NCBI GenBank assembly: GCA_020465985.1
Contig: JAANYP010000302.1
Coordinates: forward strand, 40,921-104,920
Reading direction: 5' to 3'
Origin: Centrapalus pauciflorus
Taxonomy: Eukaryota; Streptophyta; Magnoliopsida; Asterales; Asteraceae
Length of the DNA: 64,000 nt
Positions 1-12,660 of this stretch are shown one piece after another. Each line of letters begins with the position of its first letter. Positions within the stretch are counted from its first letter, which is position 1. The notes beneath the pieces were generated by a model. The model searched no databases, was not told where the DNA came from, and worked only from the letters and a program-made list of their open reading frames with translations. The position numbers and the translations under genes were made by a program.

Positions 1-1140
1 TAGAGTTTTAGATTTTCATATAATTTGCAAGTCATTTGATTTAGCAGAGTTATATGCACAGACAAATACATATACATTAGTTATATTTTACTTATAAAGC
101 AATTTCATTAATATATAGTGTATTGTGCATTTATATAATAAAATCTTTTTCATACATTAAACATAACATAATAGTTTCAAAAGATCACTTCAAACATATG
201 TATAATTAAAATCATAATTTTAAATGTGTAAGAAAATTTTATAATAATAAATGTTAAAAAATGCCTAAACAAAAATTTATTAAAATAAAGGGTGTGTTAT
301 AAAAAGTTTAAAATAAAAAATAATCCAACCAATAATGATTGGCCAGGCGGGGTTTAAAATATTAATTACAAAAATAAATTTGAAAAACAAATGCATACCT
401 TTCAAACAATTCAAATAACAAAACACAATTGAACCATAATCGAAGAGTCAAATTCGAAAGCTGATATATATATCCAAGAAGCAAGCAAAATGATAATTTT
501 AGTTAGTTCCTATAATTGGTTTTATAGATTTTGCAATGCTAAACTACGTCTTATTAAATCGGATCAGAACCGAAATTGAATAATTAAATATTCATAACCA
601 TAATTTAAATTTATGACATTGATTAAGTTTAATCGTCAATTTAATTTGTCGGTTTTGCGACCAAATCAAATATAATAAAATTGGTAATGTATCAAATACA
701 TCAATTAAGGCTTACCAACGATATAAGAGTAATGATAAATGTGAAACATGATTATATTTAATAAAAAAATCTAAAAATAATTAGTTACATTTTAAATATA
801 AAGCAATTTCATTAAAATCATGTATTGCGCATTTGAATAATAAAGTCATTTTCATACAATTAAACATAAACATTATGGTTCCAAAAGACAACTCTAAATA
901 TACGTATAATTAAAATCATATTATTAAGTGGGTAAAAAAATGTTATCCTGATAAATGTTAAAAGACAACTAAACAAAAATTTATTAGAATAAATGGGTTA
1001 AATAAAAGATAACACTAAGATAATGATATATTATGAAAATTTTAAATTAAATAATAAAAAAAGGAAAACCAATCAAACATTGCCATGTGGCACTTTGACA
1101 CTGGTGTAGAAGATTAGGAAATTGTATGTATATATAATTT
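1..1140 (-). repeat. AT-rich dispersed repeat, relative of the 28.2-30.9 kb element
   Basis: Long stretches match the repeat at 28.2-30.9 kb. Examples are the segment around 380-500 (CAATTCAAATAAC, then AAGCTGATATATATATCC, then AGCAAGCAAAATG) and the segment at 600-1000 with the same AT-rich subrepeats. At the place where the 28-kb copy carries two insertions this copy has none, so it serves as an empty-site reference. The left end lies outside the window. No coding sequence is seen. Confidence 0.7.
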
Positions 1141-1519
1141 AGTATACACAAATTTAGAGTTAAAGGATTTTGGAGTATATTGATAGAGATTTAAAAAAAA
1201 AAAAAATTAGAACAGATATACATGGAAAAGACTTTTTTTAATATTAAAAAAGAAAAAAAAAAACAAAAATTGCAAGATTGGAAAGGGTGTAGAGGTTGAG
1301 GAGGTGGAGAAAGGACAGTATGACGTGGAAAAAAAACTCGGGTGTAGCTGATACATGTCGGGGCCCAGTCAGCATCGATATACGGCGCCTCACTCAGCCG
1401 CTGTCTCCATCTTCTCGTAAAAGCCGACTTCAATCTACGCCCTTCATCTCTCACCTACTGCCTTTTGCCTGCCCATGCACACTGGATTTATTTTAAATCT
1501 CTAAATTTATTTTTATTTT

Positions 1520-1917
1520 GGGTTAATATTGAAAAAACCCTACGAACTTTTATGAATTTATCGATTAAGTCACTGTATTTTTTTCTGATTGTTTAAGTTC
1601 CTAAACAATTTTTGTCTTTTTTAAAACTATATATTTGACCTATTTAGCAGGTCACTAACCGGTAAACGGTACAGTGGCTTAACAAGAAAAAAGAATGTAC
1701 AGTGACTTAATCGTAGAAATCAGGGAAAAAATTGGTTTTTTTTATAATACATTATTCGAGTAACTAATTGTATTATCCGTTAAGCAGGTTGCATGTTAAA
1801 AATATATAGTTTTGAATAAGACAAATTTTGTTTATGACTTAAATACTCAGAAAAAAAGTTTAGTGACTTAATCGATAATTGCATGGAAATTCATGGGGTT
1901 TTTTTAAATATTAAACC
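1520..1917. mobile_element. Foldback MITE with perfect 9-bp target-site duplication
   Basis: The termini are inverted (GGGTTAATATTGAAAAAACC on the left; the reverse complement of the right end is GGTTTAATATTTAAAAAAACC) and the arms are complementary over most of the 398 bp. It is flanked by TTTTATTTT at 1511-1519 and 1918-1926. A 9-bp duplication with long inverted arms fits a Mutator-type nonautonomous element. Confidence 0.8.
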
Positions 1918-2041
1918 TTTTATTTTTGTTTAAATTTCTAAACTATTTTTGTATTATTCAAAAGTGTATATTTGAAAGGTTATCAAACAATTAATCCCAT
2001 TTAATTGATGTTGGAAAAAAACTCACCATATTTCCGTATTA

Positions 2042-3898
2042 GAGTGTGGGGAGTACCCATCTCTCCCAAATTCATCTTTCTGTACACGTCAGCGCCACAT
2101 CAGCTTTTCTCTCTCCACCTTTCCCCACCTTTCTAACTAGGAAATACCCACCTTTCTTAACTTTTCCATCTTTCTTAATTTTTTTAACATTTTAATTAAT
2201 TTTAACTAACAAAACAAATACTAGAATTAAAATAATTAATTTCATAAAATATTTAAAAACTATTACATAAACTAAAAATTAAAAAATACCGAATTAAAAT
2301 AAAAAAATACATAACTAGCCGTCTAAATTTGGTATTTGGGCAAGCGCAATATGTTCCACAAGATCTGAGCGAAGGTTATTGTGTGTTTCCCGATTACGAA
2401 TTTCCAGTAACGTATTTTGATATACTTCATTGGAAGCGGAATGTTGACTGGATGGAAGCTCGGCTTCTTGAAATGAACATATCGCGAACCCTTCGTCTTC
2501 TAAGATCATATTGTGTAATATGACACAAGCATACATGATTTGTCTAATTTTATTTTGGTGTCATGGTCGTGCGGGGTTGTTTAATATAGCAAAACGAGAT
2601 TTGAGTACACCAAAAGCTCGTTCGATGTCTTTTCTTGCCGACTCTTGTGCTGCCTTGAATCTTTTTCGTTTGTCATCGGTTGGACACGAAAAAGCTTTTA
2701 CAAAAGTCGCCCACTCGGGATATATCCCGTCGGTTAGATAGTACCCATGTTTGTATTCTGTTCCGTTAATAACAAAAGGAACAACCGGTGCGATCCCGTT
2801 TAAAACGTCGTTGAATACTGGTGATTGATTAATCACATTGATGTCGTTGTTGGAACCCGCGACGCCAAAAAATGCATGCCAAATCCATAAATCTTGTGAC
2901 GCAACGGCTTCCAACATAATTGTCGGATATTGGTGATCGCCTCGCATATATTGTCCTCGCCATTCTGTAGGGCAATTTCTCCATGCCCAATGTGTACAGT
3001 CAATGCTGCCAAGCATTCCACGAAATCCATGTTTTGCTTCATGGAACGCGTACAACTGATGAACATCAGATTCAGTCGGTCTACGCAAATATTTGCGTTT
3101 GTATAGCTGAATAATTCCCTTACAGAATTCTTGCAAGGTTTCACGTGAAGTTCTTTCAGACATAAAAAGACAGTCGTCAATCGAATCAGCTACCATGCCA
3201 TATGCGAGTTGCCGAATAGCAGATGTGCATTTTTGTAACGCGGTAAATCCCCTTCTACCTCGAGCATCCCATCGCAAGGTAAAATATTCAAAGTGTTGCT
3301 CCATATCGTAAACTATTCGTAGGAATAGTTCTTTGCGCATCCGGAACCTCCTTCTGAACATATCATCTCCATATACAGGATTTTGAGTAAAATAATTGCG
3401 CATCAGACGTTCATTTGCAGCTGCTCGGTCTCTATGAATTGGAATTCTTCGTCTAGGTTGCGGAGAGCTGGCATTTATAAAAGCTTCAAAAAGTTCTTGA
3501 GATTCGTCTTGAGTTTCGTCTTCGGATGATGAGTTTGACGACGAAGACGTAGTATACGGTTCCATCACAATAAAAATAAAATTGTGATTGATTGGAAATA
3601 ATTTTAGGTTAAATGAAAGAGAGAATTTTGAATGTGTATAGATTGAGAGAAATGAGAAAGATGTAAGTTAAATGTGTTGTGAAGATATATTTATAGGGAA
3701 AAATATTTAATAAAAAAAAATTTTTTTTTTATTTGAAACGGTCACATGAACGTTGGAGAAGGAGCGGGGTGCAGCGGGGACGCGGAGCCGGCCGGGGTTC
3801 GATTTCAGCGGGGCCGCGGGGGTGGGGGTGGTGTAGCCGCCGGCTTCGGCTGATGTGGCGAAGCCGCCCCGCTCCCGGCTTGGGTACTCCCCACGCTC
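2042..3898 (-). mobile_element. Complete PIF/Harbinger DNA transposon, 1857 bp
   Basis: The 18-bp terminal inverted repeats (GAGTGTGGGGAGTACCCA at 2042-2059, complement at 3881-3898) have one mismatch. A TTA duplication flanks both ends (2039-2041 and 3899-3901), which is the PIF/Harbinger hallmark. The element carries a single transposase frame on the minus strand and has no room for the Myb-like second protein that autonomous family members need. Confidence 0.95.
2315..3568 (-). pseudogene. PIF/Harbinger transposase (HARBI1/ALP1-like nuclease fold) with one in-frame stop
   Basis: The open frame from 3568 runs 335 codons to TGA at 2561-2563. The same frame then continues open for 81 more codons to a second stop at 2315. 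The TGA sits after NNPARP, where relatives have Trp, so a single TGG-to-TGA change explains it. The DDE-type residues are all upstream of the stop: Asp190 (GSIDCTHW), Asp242 (NNDINV), Asp280 (LTDGIYP) and Glu316 (DIERAFG), with 35 residues between the last two. The conserved C-terminal block (YACVILHNMI) lies beyond it. The N-terminus is Ser/Glu-rich, followed by a helix-rich region. The truncated product may keep the catalytic core. Activity is doubtful, and the Myb partner is missing from the element. Confidence 0.93.
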
Positions 3899-4180
3899 TT
3901 ATAGCAATTAAGTCCCTAATTTTTTTGTTTTATCAGTTGTATTTTACCGAAAAATCCGGTAGTCGCTCGAAAATATATACTTTTGAATTAAACAAACATA
4001 GTTTAGGGACTTAAAGAATCGAAAAAATAAAAGTTTAAAGACTTAATTTAAAAAATGAGAAAAGTTAATAGGTTTTTCAGTATTATTCTTATTATAAATT
4101 TATAAGTTTCAAAAACAACTAGGGCAGTAAACTTGTTATAAAGTTTAAATATTAATATTTTAGTTTAGTTTAGTATAAAA

Positions 4181-4481
4181 CTAGGTTATTACCCATGTAT
4201 TACATGGGGTTAACTTTAGAAATTGATATTTATATATATGTATAATATAATAATTATATGAATAATAAAATTTGATTAATTTTAGATAGTTAGTTATTAA
4301 ATTAATCCATATTAAATTTACATAGATTTGATTTGCTTTAAAATTTAAAAATAAATAAAATCAGTAAATGACGTGGCAAAAGGAGAGAGCGACATGTGGC
4401 AAATTAAATGAGAGGATGCCATGTGGCAAATTAAATGAGAGCTTGGCATGTGGCATTTAGTTACTCTTTTAATAGTATAGA
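4181..4481 (-). mobile_element. Small nonautonomous Helitron (301 bp)
   Basis: Read on the minus strand it begins A|TCTATACTATTAAAAG (4481) and ends with the hairpin CCCATGTAATACATGGG, then TAATAACCTAG|T (4181). These are the TC start, the 3' hairpin about 10 nt from the end, the CTAG terminus and the insertion between A and T that are typical of plant Helitrons. The interior has three short direct repeats built on CCACATG. Confidence 0.85.
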
Positions 4482-7164
4482 TAGATAAGAATGTCATGTA
4501 TATATTAAAGTTAGAAAATATTATATACACACACGACACAATCAAATAACTAGTTTGATAAGCTTACGTTGTTCAAGATATACATATTTTTGTTATATTA
4601 TAGTAAACTTTTGATGACCTGTTAAGTGGAGGACGTGTCTCATACATAGCATACAAAGCATCATTAAAAAAATACATTTAAACATTTTTATAAATAAATT
4701 ACATGAATAGTCCCTGTGATATTAGACAGCCTATGAATTTGATCTCTCTTATATTCTAATCGCATAATCCATTCCTAGAACAGAAAAGTTTTACACCTTT
4801 GGTTCCCACTTTTTACTGCAGTTGACTCCGGCCGTTAGATATGCCACATGGACCATTTGTGAAATATACCATAGGAACCAATTGTAAAAATCTATAATAA
4901 CTTTAGTGTAACATCCTAATTTTTGAACAAGATACATGAAATTTCTATATTGGTCGATTTATTTTTTACAATATTGAGTTGGACGAGTTAAAACCAAGAG
5001 AAGTTTAAAGTTGGTTGGACTGTGAGGAAACCACGAAATAACTAACATACGCGCTTAGATATATAATGATATTATTTTTTAAAAGTTGGTTATTCTAGCA
5101 AGTATATATTGGAAATAAACTACTCAGTCAACTTCTATACGTGCTTATGCACCGTCTTCTGCTTTGCTACTTCATCCCAAAGAAACCAGCTATGTGTATG
5201 TAGTTACGTAAACCAGGGTGTGAATAGTAGAACCAAAGTGAATCTTTGCAAAAAGTTTCAATTCAACTTTCATCTTCGTCACCTTCAACCTAGCATCTTC
5301 TTCAAGTGTGTAAGTTGAGAAAACTTCAAGTTAGCAAGCTTTAATTGTGTATGATCATGAGACATTGATGAAAACCTTCTGTTATATGTTTGGAAATCAT
5401 TTGTGATTGAATTCCTAAGTTTAAACGAGATAAAAATCAATTTTTGCTGTAAAAACGTAACTTGGATTAAATAGGGGACGTACAGAGATACACCAGATAA
5501 ATATAAAATATGCTACACGTGTGATCACGACTTGGGCACGTGATCAAGACTTGGACGTGTGGTCACGACCAGGGTCTGTTTCGCATATTTAACTTTGTTG
5601 ATCATTATTTAACTTAAATTCACCATTAGCTTGTTTAGAGTTATATTAGTTATGTATAGCCACATTAAAGTCGTAATGTGGTTTCATGGTCATTACTTAT
5701 GGTTGTAGTAGTACATATATACATTTTTGTATTTATTTTATAAAAATTAAATTATTCACACACACATATATAAAGTTTATATATACATTTTATGTAAACT
5801 AGTTTTATTAAAATATTAACATAATACGTGTTTGAAAACTAAAAAATAATTAGTAAAAACATATTTCATAACATTTCTTTTAAAAAAAGTATTTTATGTG
5901 TTTATCTATCATATTTTATGTATTTATGAATATGATTATAAAATAAATTTAAATATGATCTAAATCTTGTCTTATGTATACTATATGTATATCTAATTAA
6001 AAAAAATTATTTATATAAATTTAATAAAATATATTAAAAATAAATACACATTGTACAAAGAATATTAAATTTTGAAAAGAAAAGTAATCTGTAAAAATAT
6101 ATATATAACATTTTATCTATTGTAATAAAATATATAATATTTATATATAAAATAAAATCTTAATTTTTATCAATTAAAATATATAAATTTATAAAAAATA
6201 TTTTAAAACATCATAAATAAGTAATTACCATTCACATCTATTTATATAGCTAAAAATTTAACTGTTATGGATAACTAATATTTGTATGTTTTAACTTTAC
6301 TTTTTATATATTTTATGTAAATAATATTTATTAAAAATATCTACGTAATTACATAACAATGTTTTCTCACATAGCGTTCTCTCAAAGCACCATATTGATT
6401 TTCTGTCAATTTATCATTAATAAATTAGATACCAGTGTATTGAAAAAAATATAGAAAAATATATATAAAGACATATATAATAGTTATGAAAAAGAGTTTA
6501 TTATCTTTTAATTAATTATTGATTAAAATAAATTAGATTTTACTGATTAAAATATAAATTATATTTAAATAAAGTACACGACGTAATAAAAGAAGATACT
6601 GATATTGACATGTAAGATTTTAGTTACTTTTTTATTAATATTTATTATAAATTTAATAACAGACACACTAAAAATCGAAGTCATCAAACTAAGTAATTGG
6701 ATTTAGATATATTAATTAATTTTGGTCAAAAGTCAAAACATATAAAAATATAATAAAGTATCGTTTATGTACATTTACGTTGTTTTCAAAATATAAATTA
6801 AATATATTAAATTTCGTAACTTCCTATTTTTGGTGATGTGACAACATGTTTTTATTGTACATGTTCAAACGTATAATTCTATCCAAGTTAGAAAAAAAAC
6901 AATTGTTTGTATAGTGCAAAGTTGTATGACTATGACAACTCTTATTATTTGATCTCGTCCATAATATATTTATTATTTTTATTTTCATATATTATCTATG
7001 AATAAATTCTTCTAATTCATATGTTTTTATTTAACAGTGGTTCTTATTAATCATGTATTTTTTTATCAAGATGGTAAGACAAAGTAATTTTTAGTCAATA
7101 TCATTTGGAAATCAAGATTTAGGTGTTGTTATTCTCAGTTGTATATATATTTTTTTATTTTACT
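4482..7164. other. AT-rich intergenic DNA
   Basis: No gene is recognised. At about 4909 the TGTAACATCC motif resembles the start of plant LTRs, and 5450-5580 has CACGTG-rich, LTR-like sequence, but no matching second end was found. The rest (5700-7140) is very AT-rich and unremarkable. Confidence 0.4.
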
Positions 7165-7333
7165 AAGAGTAATTTTATATGCACATCTCCTTAATTGCTA
7201 ATTACATATCTCATTCTTAATGTAAGAGGAGATTAACTTTTAATCATTGGATCATGTTATTAACAAAAATCATGTGAATAAGGAGGTGTGATTAATAAAA
7301 ATTAAGGAGAGAGGTGTGTATATATAACAATGC
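7165..7333. mobile_element. Candidate short foldback MITE
   Basis: The ends are imperfect inverted repeats (TTTTATATGCACATCTCCTTAAT on the left, ATTAAGGAGAGAGGTGTGTATATATAA on the right). It is about 170 bp and noncoding. No target duplication could be fixed, so the boundaries are approximate. Confidence 0.5.
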
Positions 7334-7349
7334 CCACTACTAATAGTTA

Positions 7350-7737
7350 ACCATCAAAATCAAACGGAAGTGGGTGCAAACTTTGTTTTATGTTCATCAA
7401 ATTAATTTTTTGTGTCTACAAGAATCGAAGGTGGCTCAGGTTGATTTGGCCGCTCTTCGAGCTACATGGAAAAATAATGGATTTGATTTTTCTTGTAGCT
7501 CTGGTCGTGATAGGTCATGTGGCATTGTTAATTTATGGAATCATGTGGTTTTCAACGCCAAAAGGTGATTTCTTCTAAAAATATGGTGCTCATAGAAGTA
7601 GTATGGTTGAATTTGAATAAATGATTTCTGTTTCGTAAATGTGTAAGCACCTTTGGAAAATCGAAAAAACAAAGCTTTATGGAATCAAGTTAAGTCATTA
7701 GTGGTTGCTTGTGATGGGGAGTGGTTATTGTTTGTTT
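7350..7737 (+). pseudogene. L1-type LINE relic: endonuclease fragment
   Basis: The frame at 7374-7568 contains INFLCLQESKV and the FDFSCSSGRDRSCGI block typical of the AP-type endonuclease of plant L1 elements. After a stop and frame changes, the downstream sequence still resembles the family block W..VKSLVVACDGEWLL that precedes GDFN. It breaks off at about 7737, where Harbinger-derived sequence starts. It is a dead 5'-truncated and 3'-truncated copy. Confidence 0.75.
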
Positions 7738-7930
7738 TATAATTAATAAAACAATTAAAGCTAAAATATTTAATTTTATAATTATTTAAGACTATTAAAT
7801 AACTAAAAATAAAAATTATGATTAAAAATTTAAAACAACAATTACGACACTAAATTTATGAAACTAAAAGAATTACAAACTAGTCATCTAAATTGGTTTA
7901 TATGGACAACTGCAATATGTTTCACGAGAT
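7738..7930 (-). mobile_element. PIF/Harbinger relic (transposase 3' end only)
   Basis: It resembles the region 2200-2365 of the complete element, including the antisense end of the transposase (ACTAGTCATCTAAATT here, ACTAGCCGTCTAAATT there) and CAATATGTTTCACGAGAT. It stops abruptly at about 7930, next to a T-run. It is noncoding. Confidence 0.65.
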
Positions 7931-10754
7931 TTTTTTTTCGAAAAGGCAAGAAAGGGACCAGAAAAACAGAGTTTCGGCAACGCCATCACCCCGATCCCGC
8001 CCCCAAAAAAACGCCCACCTTTATTAATAAACAAGCACCATCACAACATCCAATCTAAAGAACCAAAACCGTCACTCAAACTTATGAAGCTACCGCACAA
8101 CAAATAAAATGTCCCCACAACTATAGCAGACAATCCCCTTACCCACAAGGTTTGTATTATATATTTCAAGTGCCATCACACGACGAGTAACATATTACAT
8201 ATTTTGACCCAACAGAGATGAAAGATGACAATTTTGACCTAAAAGATCAAACGGACAAACGATCAAAATGACATATAGTAAAAAAAAAAGTAAGCAACAA
8301 CATATTTTTTTTAAAACAAATTCTAAAAAATGATGTATTGAACAAATTATTTTTTCAAAAAACTTACAAAATTATGTTAAAACTTCTATTTTTTGTCGTC
8401 CACCCATTCGATCTGATTGCTTGACTGGTCCAAATTTGCCACCCAGCATGAAAGTAATTTTTTTAATATGTCCTCACTAAAGATGATTACTACACTGAAC
8501 TGTTCACCATCCGAACATTCGCTAGCAGGTAACATTAATTTTTACCATCGAAAAAAATATTTATTGATACTTCTGATATTGAATATAGTGCTCATCGATT
8601 GGGTTGTTTACATATTCATATAATTGTATATAGTTTTTACTTAATTAGTAATAATGTTTATGTGATATTACAAAGAAAGCCGTTTATAATGATTGTGAAA
8701 ATGATAGTTTGTATGACTTTGATCAATCTTTTAATCTAACTATATATCTAATTAAGTAACATCTTTCTTTTTGTATTTTCTTACATAAAACCATTAATCT
8801 CAAATATAGACTACATTGAATATAATAGTAAATTATTATCAAATAAAAATAACATGATACAAAGTAATAATCACATAATACATCATTTGACTTGAAGAAA
8901 TATGGATTACCTTGATGTTTCTCATCATTTTCTTCTTATCTATCATTTGACTTCAAGAAAATAGTTTAAGAAAGTGCATTATTTCTTTCATTTCTCTTCA
9001 AAAAAATTTTGAAGAACACAAACTCATAACTTGTTTCCTCTCTATTCTATCGTTTTCATCTCATAAATGTGTTATGGAACACAACGATATTTATAAAAAT
9101 GTATTATGAACTCATTTCTATATATCTATATATGTATGTATATGTATCTATAATAAAAAAATAAATAAAGGAAATGGGTCAACATCCAAATTGAAAACAA
9201 AACTTAATAGGATGACGTTGAAATGAAATCGAATAGACAATAAAATGAATTTATTAAGTAGGGATTTCATATTTGGGTCGCAATCAAAAGACAAGACTTT
9301 TCGTATTTGTTGAAGGAGCGTGGGCCTCCCCCCACCATCTATTAATCTTGGAAAACAACCTTAAATCACCAAATTTCCTAATATACATAAATCTATTTAA
9401 ATTTCCCCTCACATTTTCTATTATTATATATATCTTATAATATAAAATAAAAAAATATTATTATCCTTTTGTATTTACTCTTAATTAATTGTGCTTTTAT
9501 AGAGCTAAAATCTTTTTAAAATATTATCGGTTTAATCAATAAAAAATCAATTTATTTAGTTTACATGATAAATTAGTAATTCACTAATTCCTAGCCTACA
9601 TCTTAACACAACTTGAAAGTTCCACTTGTTTAATTTCTTCTGTTTATAAATCGATAAAATTTTCAGAAAAATAATTAAAGTAGCAAATAATTAAAATTTT
9701 CGATCTATCTTCTTCTTCTCCATTTGATTTTTATAAAACATAGAGTAAAAAGTAAAACTATAAAAATATTTATGTGGGTTGCTTCAAATGATAGGTTTTA
9801 CTCTTTAATTTTTCAAAATTATAATATTTTAAATTTTTCCATGCTTCCAATCCTTATTTTAATTTAACTTGATTAACTTTTAAAATAAAAACTTTACCAT
9901 TCAAGGTAATTACATATTTTGTCCCTAAACAAACTTATTTTATATTTTTATTGTTTGTAATTATTATTTAAGATGTCTGGCTTTCCCAATCTACTGGTAG
10001 CCACGTCTGCGAACAACATTCACAATCGGCCACAACCACATCCATCCACTATAGCCCTGCCCACTTCAGTTCTATGGCCATAATCAAGTTTACCATCAAT
10101 ACCCACAAAATCGATCTAAACCTTTCACAGTTACACAAGTAAAAAACTTCACATTTCATATTTTTTCGATCAAAAATCAACCGATTGAAACCTTTAAGGC
10201 TTTCATAGAATACACAAAAGTACAACAACTTGAAATCCATAAAAACATGTGACTAATGGCAGGTAGTCGAATGTGGTTAGCCGACAGTTGGGATTAGGGA
10301 AGGTGACAATTTGTTTGTTTTAAATGAGTACATTTGTTATTACTCCAAAAGTGTAAATTTTGATTTCATTAAATGTTGACCACGTCAAATGCAAGAGTGG
10401 TAGATTTTGAAAGTGCAAAGCATTTAAAAAATTATATATTTTCATAATTTTAAAATATAAAAAACTGAATCTGTAATTTGAATCAAACCATGCATAAAGA
10501 ACATATTATTACAATATACGATATAATAACATTTTTCATCGTTTTCGCATGTACGAAAACATAGATCCCTTCTTTCAATAATTAAACATGCACATACAGT
10601 TTACTTAAGGGGAACGATGCAAGAGTATTTCTCATCGGGGTAGATGCCACTTGCCATTATGGTCAGCGGGAAAATTACCCTCTACTCTATCCGTCCCACT
10701 CAAATGTCATCCTGTCGGGTGCTCCATCCCTGTAAAAATATGCATCCCTTTTAC
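7931..10754. other. Intergenic DNA, no gene recognised
   Basis: AT-rich sequence with a slightly more GC-rich patch at 7940-8160 and another at 9970-10080. The short open frames in it show no family motif or composition suggestive of coding. Confidence 0.4.
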
Positions 10755-10773
10755 TCTCCCTCCCTCCCTCCCT

Positions 10774-10824
<51 letters not shown>
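10755..10824 (+). repeat. Compound microsatellite (TCCC)n(TC)n
   Basis: About six TCCC units are followed by about 22 TC units. The open frames across it (Ser/Leu on one strand, Arg/Glu on the other) are repeat artefacts. Confidence 0.95.
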
Positions 10825-10827
<3 letters not shown>

Positions 10828-12136
10828 CTTTAATAGTAAGAAAATGTTCGTACGGTATCGGGATAGAAAAATTGATGTTATTAAAAAAAATGAAGGGATG
10901 AAAAAATACACATATCCTCCACCCTTAAAAAGAAAGTTTATCTTTTTACATGTTCATATCTAGACCATCTAACTTAATGGTTTTAGACATTAACTTCATA
11001 TAAATTTAAAGAGTTTTACCCTTGTCTCCCTCATCTCGATTATCATTAATAGTCTCAGAAAATTTTAATTATAAAATTCAAAAAGTTAAATTGCATTCCT
11101 GTAAATTAGCTAATATCATAATAAGAAAAATCGTCAAAAAAATTAACATAAAATATACAATTTGACAATAAATATATCATGTAAGATTTTAAGCCCAGAA
11201 AGGTTCATGGAGTTCTATTTTTCCTGAGAAAGAACATGAAATTTAATTTCTAGGTCAAGAAATGAGCATGTGTGTTTTTGCAGAAAAAGGATATATGAAT
11301 TTCAACTTTTACCTTTAATTGGACCTAAATACATCTTATTGTCAAAATTAAATTTTATAATCTTTCTTGGTAAAAAAAAAGTTGAAAAAATTATTATTTT
11401 TTTTTTTTTTGCAATTTTCCTACCGTAATATTATATTTACAGTTTTTTTTCTAGTTTCCACTACCTAAAATAATGAATTCAACAGCTGCAACGGTTGTTC
11501 GATTAATAATTTTCTCACGAAGAACTCAAGATGAACGTCCATAACTTCTAAAATAGGTTTTGATTTTGGATAAAACCCTAAAAATATATTTAAAAATATT
11601 GTTTAAATATATATATATATATCTATTAAAATGATGGTCATTTTCAGTAGACAAATTAGGTTAGACAATATATTTGATGCGGATGACATTGATGAATGTG
11701 ACATTGAAGGGATTAAATAACTAACTGAGATTTTTAAAGCTAATTAAAATATTGATTCCATCCATCATAAATATATATGGGCCAAGTTCGTCTTTTCGAT
11801 CACCAAACAAAATCTCAAGTTAGGATTTGGACCATGTAATTCTAATCAATCTTTACTTATCGTTTTTAAAGTGATAACATAAAATAGATAAGTGTTTTTT
11901 TTTTTTTTAATTAATTTGTGAGAAAGTTGTCTAAGTAATCGTTATGGCACAATTCAGTTGATGAAAAAATTTGAAATTTTAATGTTTTATCCGATATATA
12001 ATATCGAAAACTGAATCAATTTGAGTGTGATGTGCACATTGTTTTTAAAACATTTGATTTTCTTGAAGAATTTTGATTTGGTAAGATAGAGAAAATATGT
12101 GTTAACTTGGGGATATGGTAATAAAAATCAAGGATA
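10825..12136. other. Intergenic DNA, nothing recognised
   Basis: AT-rich, with homopolymer T runs near 11400 and 11896. No coding, RNA or terminal-repeat signal was found. Confidence 0.4.
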
Positions 12137-12339
12137 AATGTTACTAAATAGCAATCAAGTTTTATATTTGTTTCACGTCACTCAAACTTTGTCTTTAAGA
12201 CTTTTCCACTCAAGTTTCAGTTTTGTTCTACTTAGATCACTCAAATTGTTTGAAAATTTAACCACTCAAGTTTTATAGTCATATTTCTACGTATCATTAA
12301 ATAGCAATATTTATACTTTGGAGTTGGTCCCTTGCTAAA

Positions 12340-12660
12340 AAAACCGGATATATTTCGTTAAAAGGCATGTATAATTTAATTATCTCGGCTAGATACAATT
12401 GTATCATTGGGGATGTGGGAGGTTTATGGAATTCATGGGCTCCAATCAAAATAAATATTTGTATTAGGAAAGTGGCTCAAAACAGAGTTTCATCGTTTGA
12501 CAACCTTTTGGCTAGAGCGGCCTCAGTGTCAAACCATCTTTGTCCGCTTTGCAATGTGGATCCTGAATCTGTAACACACGTGTTATTTGAATGCTTAGTG
12601 TCAATCTGGTGCTTATGGAATTGGAGAAATCTTATAGTTTTTTACTCATAATCAGAAACT
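12340..12660 (+). pseudogene. L1-type LINE relic: C-terminal zf-RVT domain
   Basis: The frame at 12367-12651 contains W-x-PIKINICIRKVAQNRV, FDNLLAR and CPLCNVDPESVTHVLFEC. This is the zinc-binding reverse-transcriptase-associated domain found at the C-terminal end of plant L1 ORF2 proteins. Flanking pieces (LAKKTGYISLKG-like sequence before the Met) extend it slightly upstream. It is heavily truncated. Confidence 0.8.

Larger units (their letters stand above)
1485..4092. mobile_element. Foldback MITE (GGGTTAATATTG family) split by two later insertions
   Basis: The pieces 1485-1519, 1918-2041 and 3902-4092 line up end to end with the intact family member at 13105-13466. They share TTTAAATTTCTAAACTATTTTTG, GTATATTTGA, then TAGCAATTAAGTCCC, ATATATACTTTTGAAT and GTTTTTCAGTATTATTC. 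The left arm is interrupted by a sister foldback (1520-1917) and the centre by a PIF/Harbinger element (2042-3898). The outer left terminus is degraded. Confidence 0.7.

Noticed and set aside
4909..5760. Solo LTR starting TGTAACATCC
   Set aside because: Only one LTR-like end was seen; no CA terminus or target duplication could be paired with it.
10644..10911. Open frames with Ser/Leu and Arg/Glu runs
   Set aside because: Translation of the (TCCC)n(TC)n microsatellite on the two strands.
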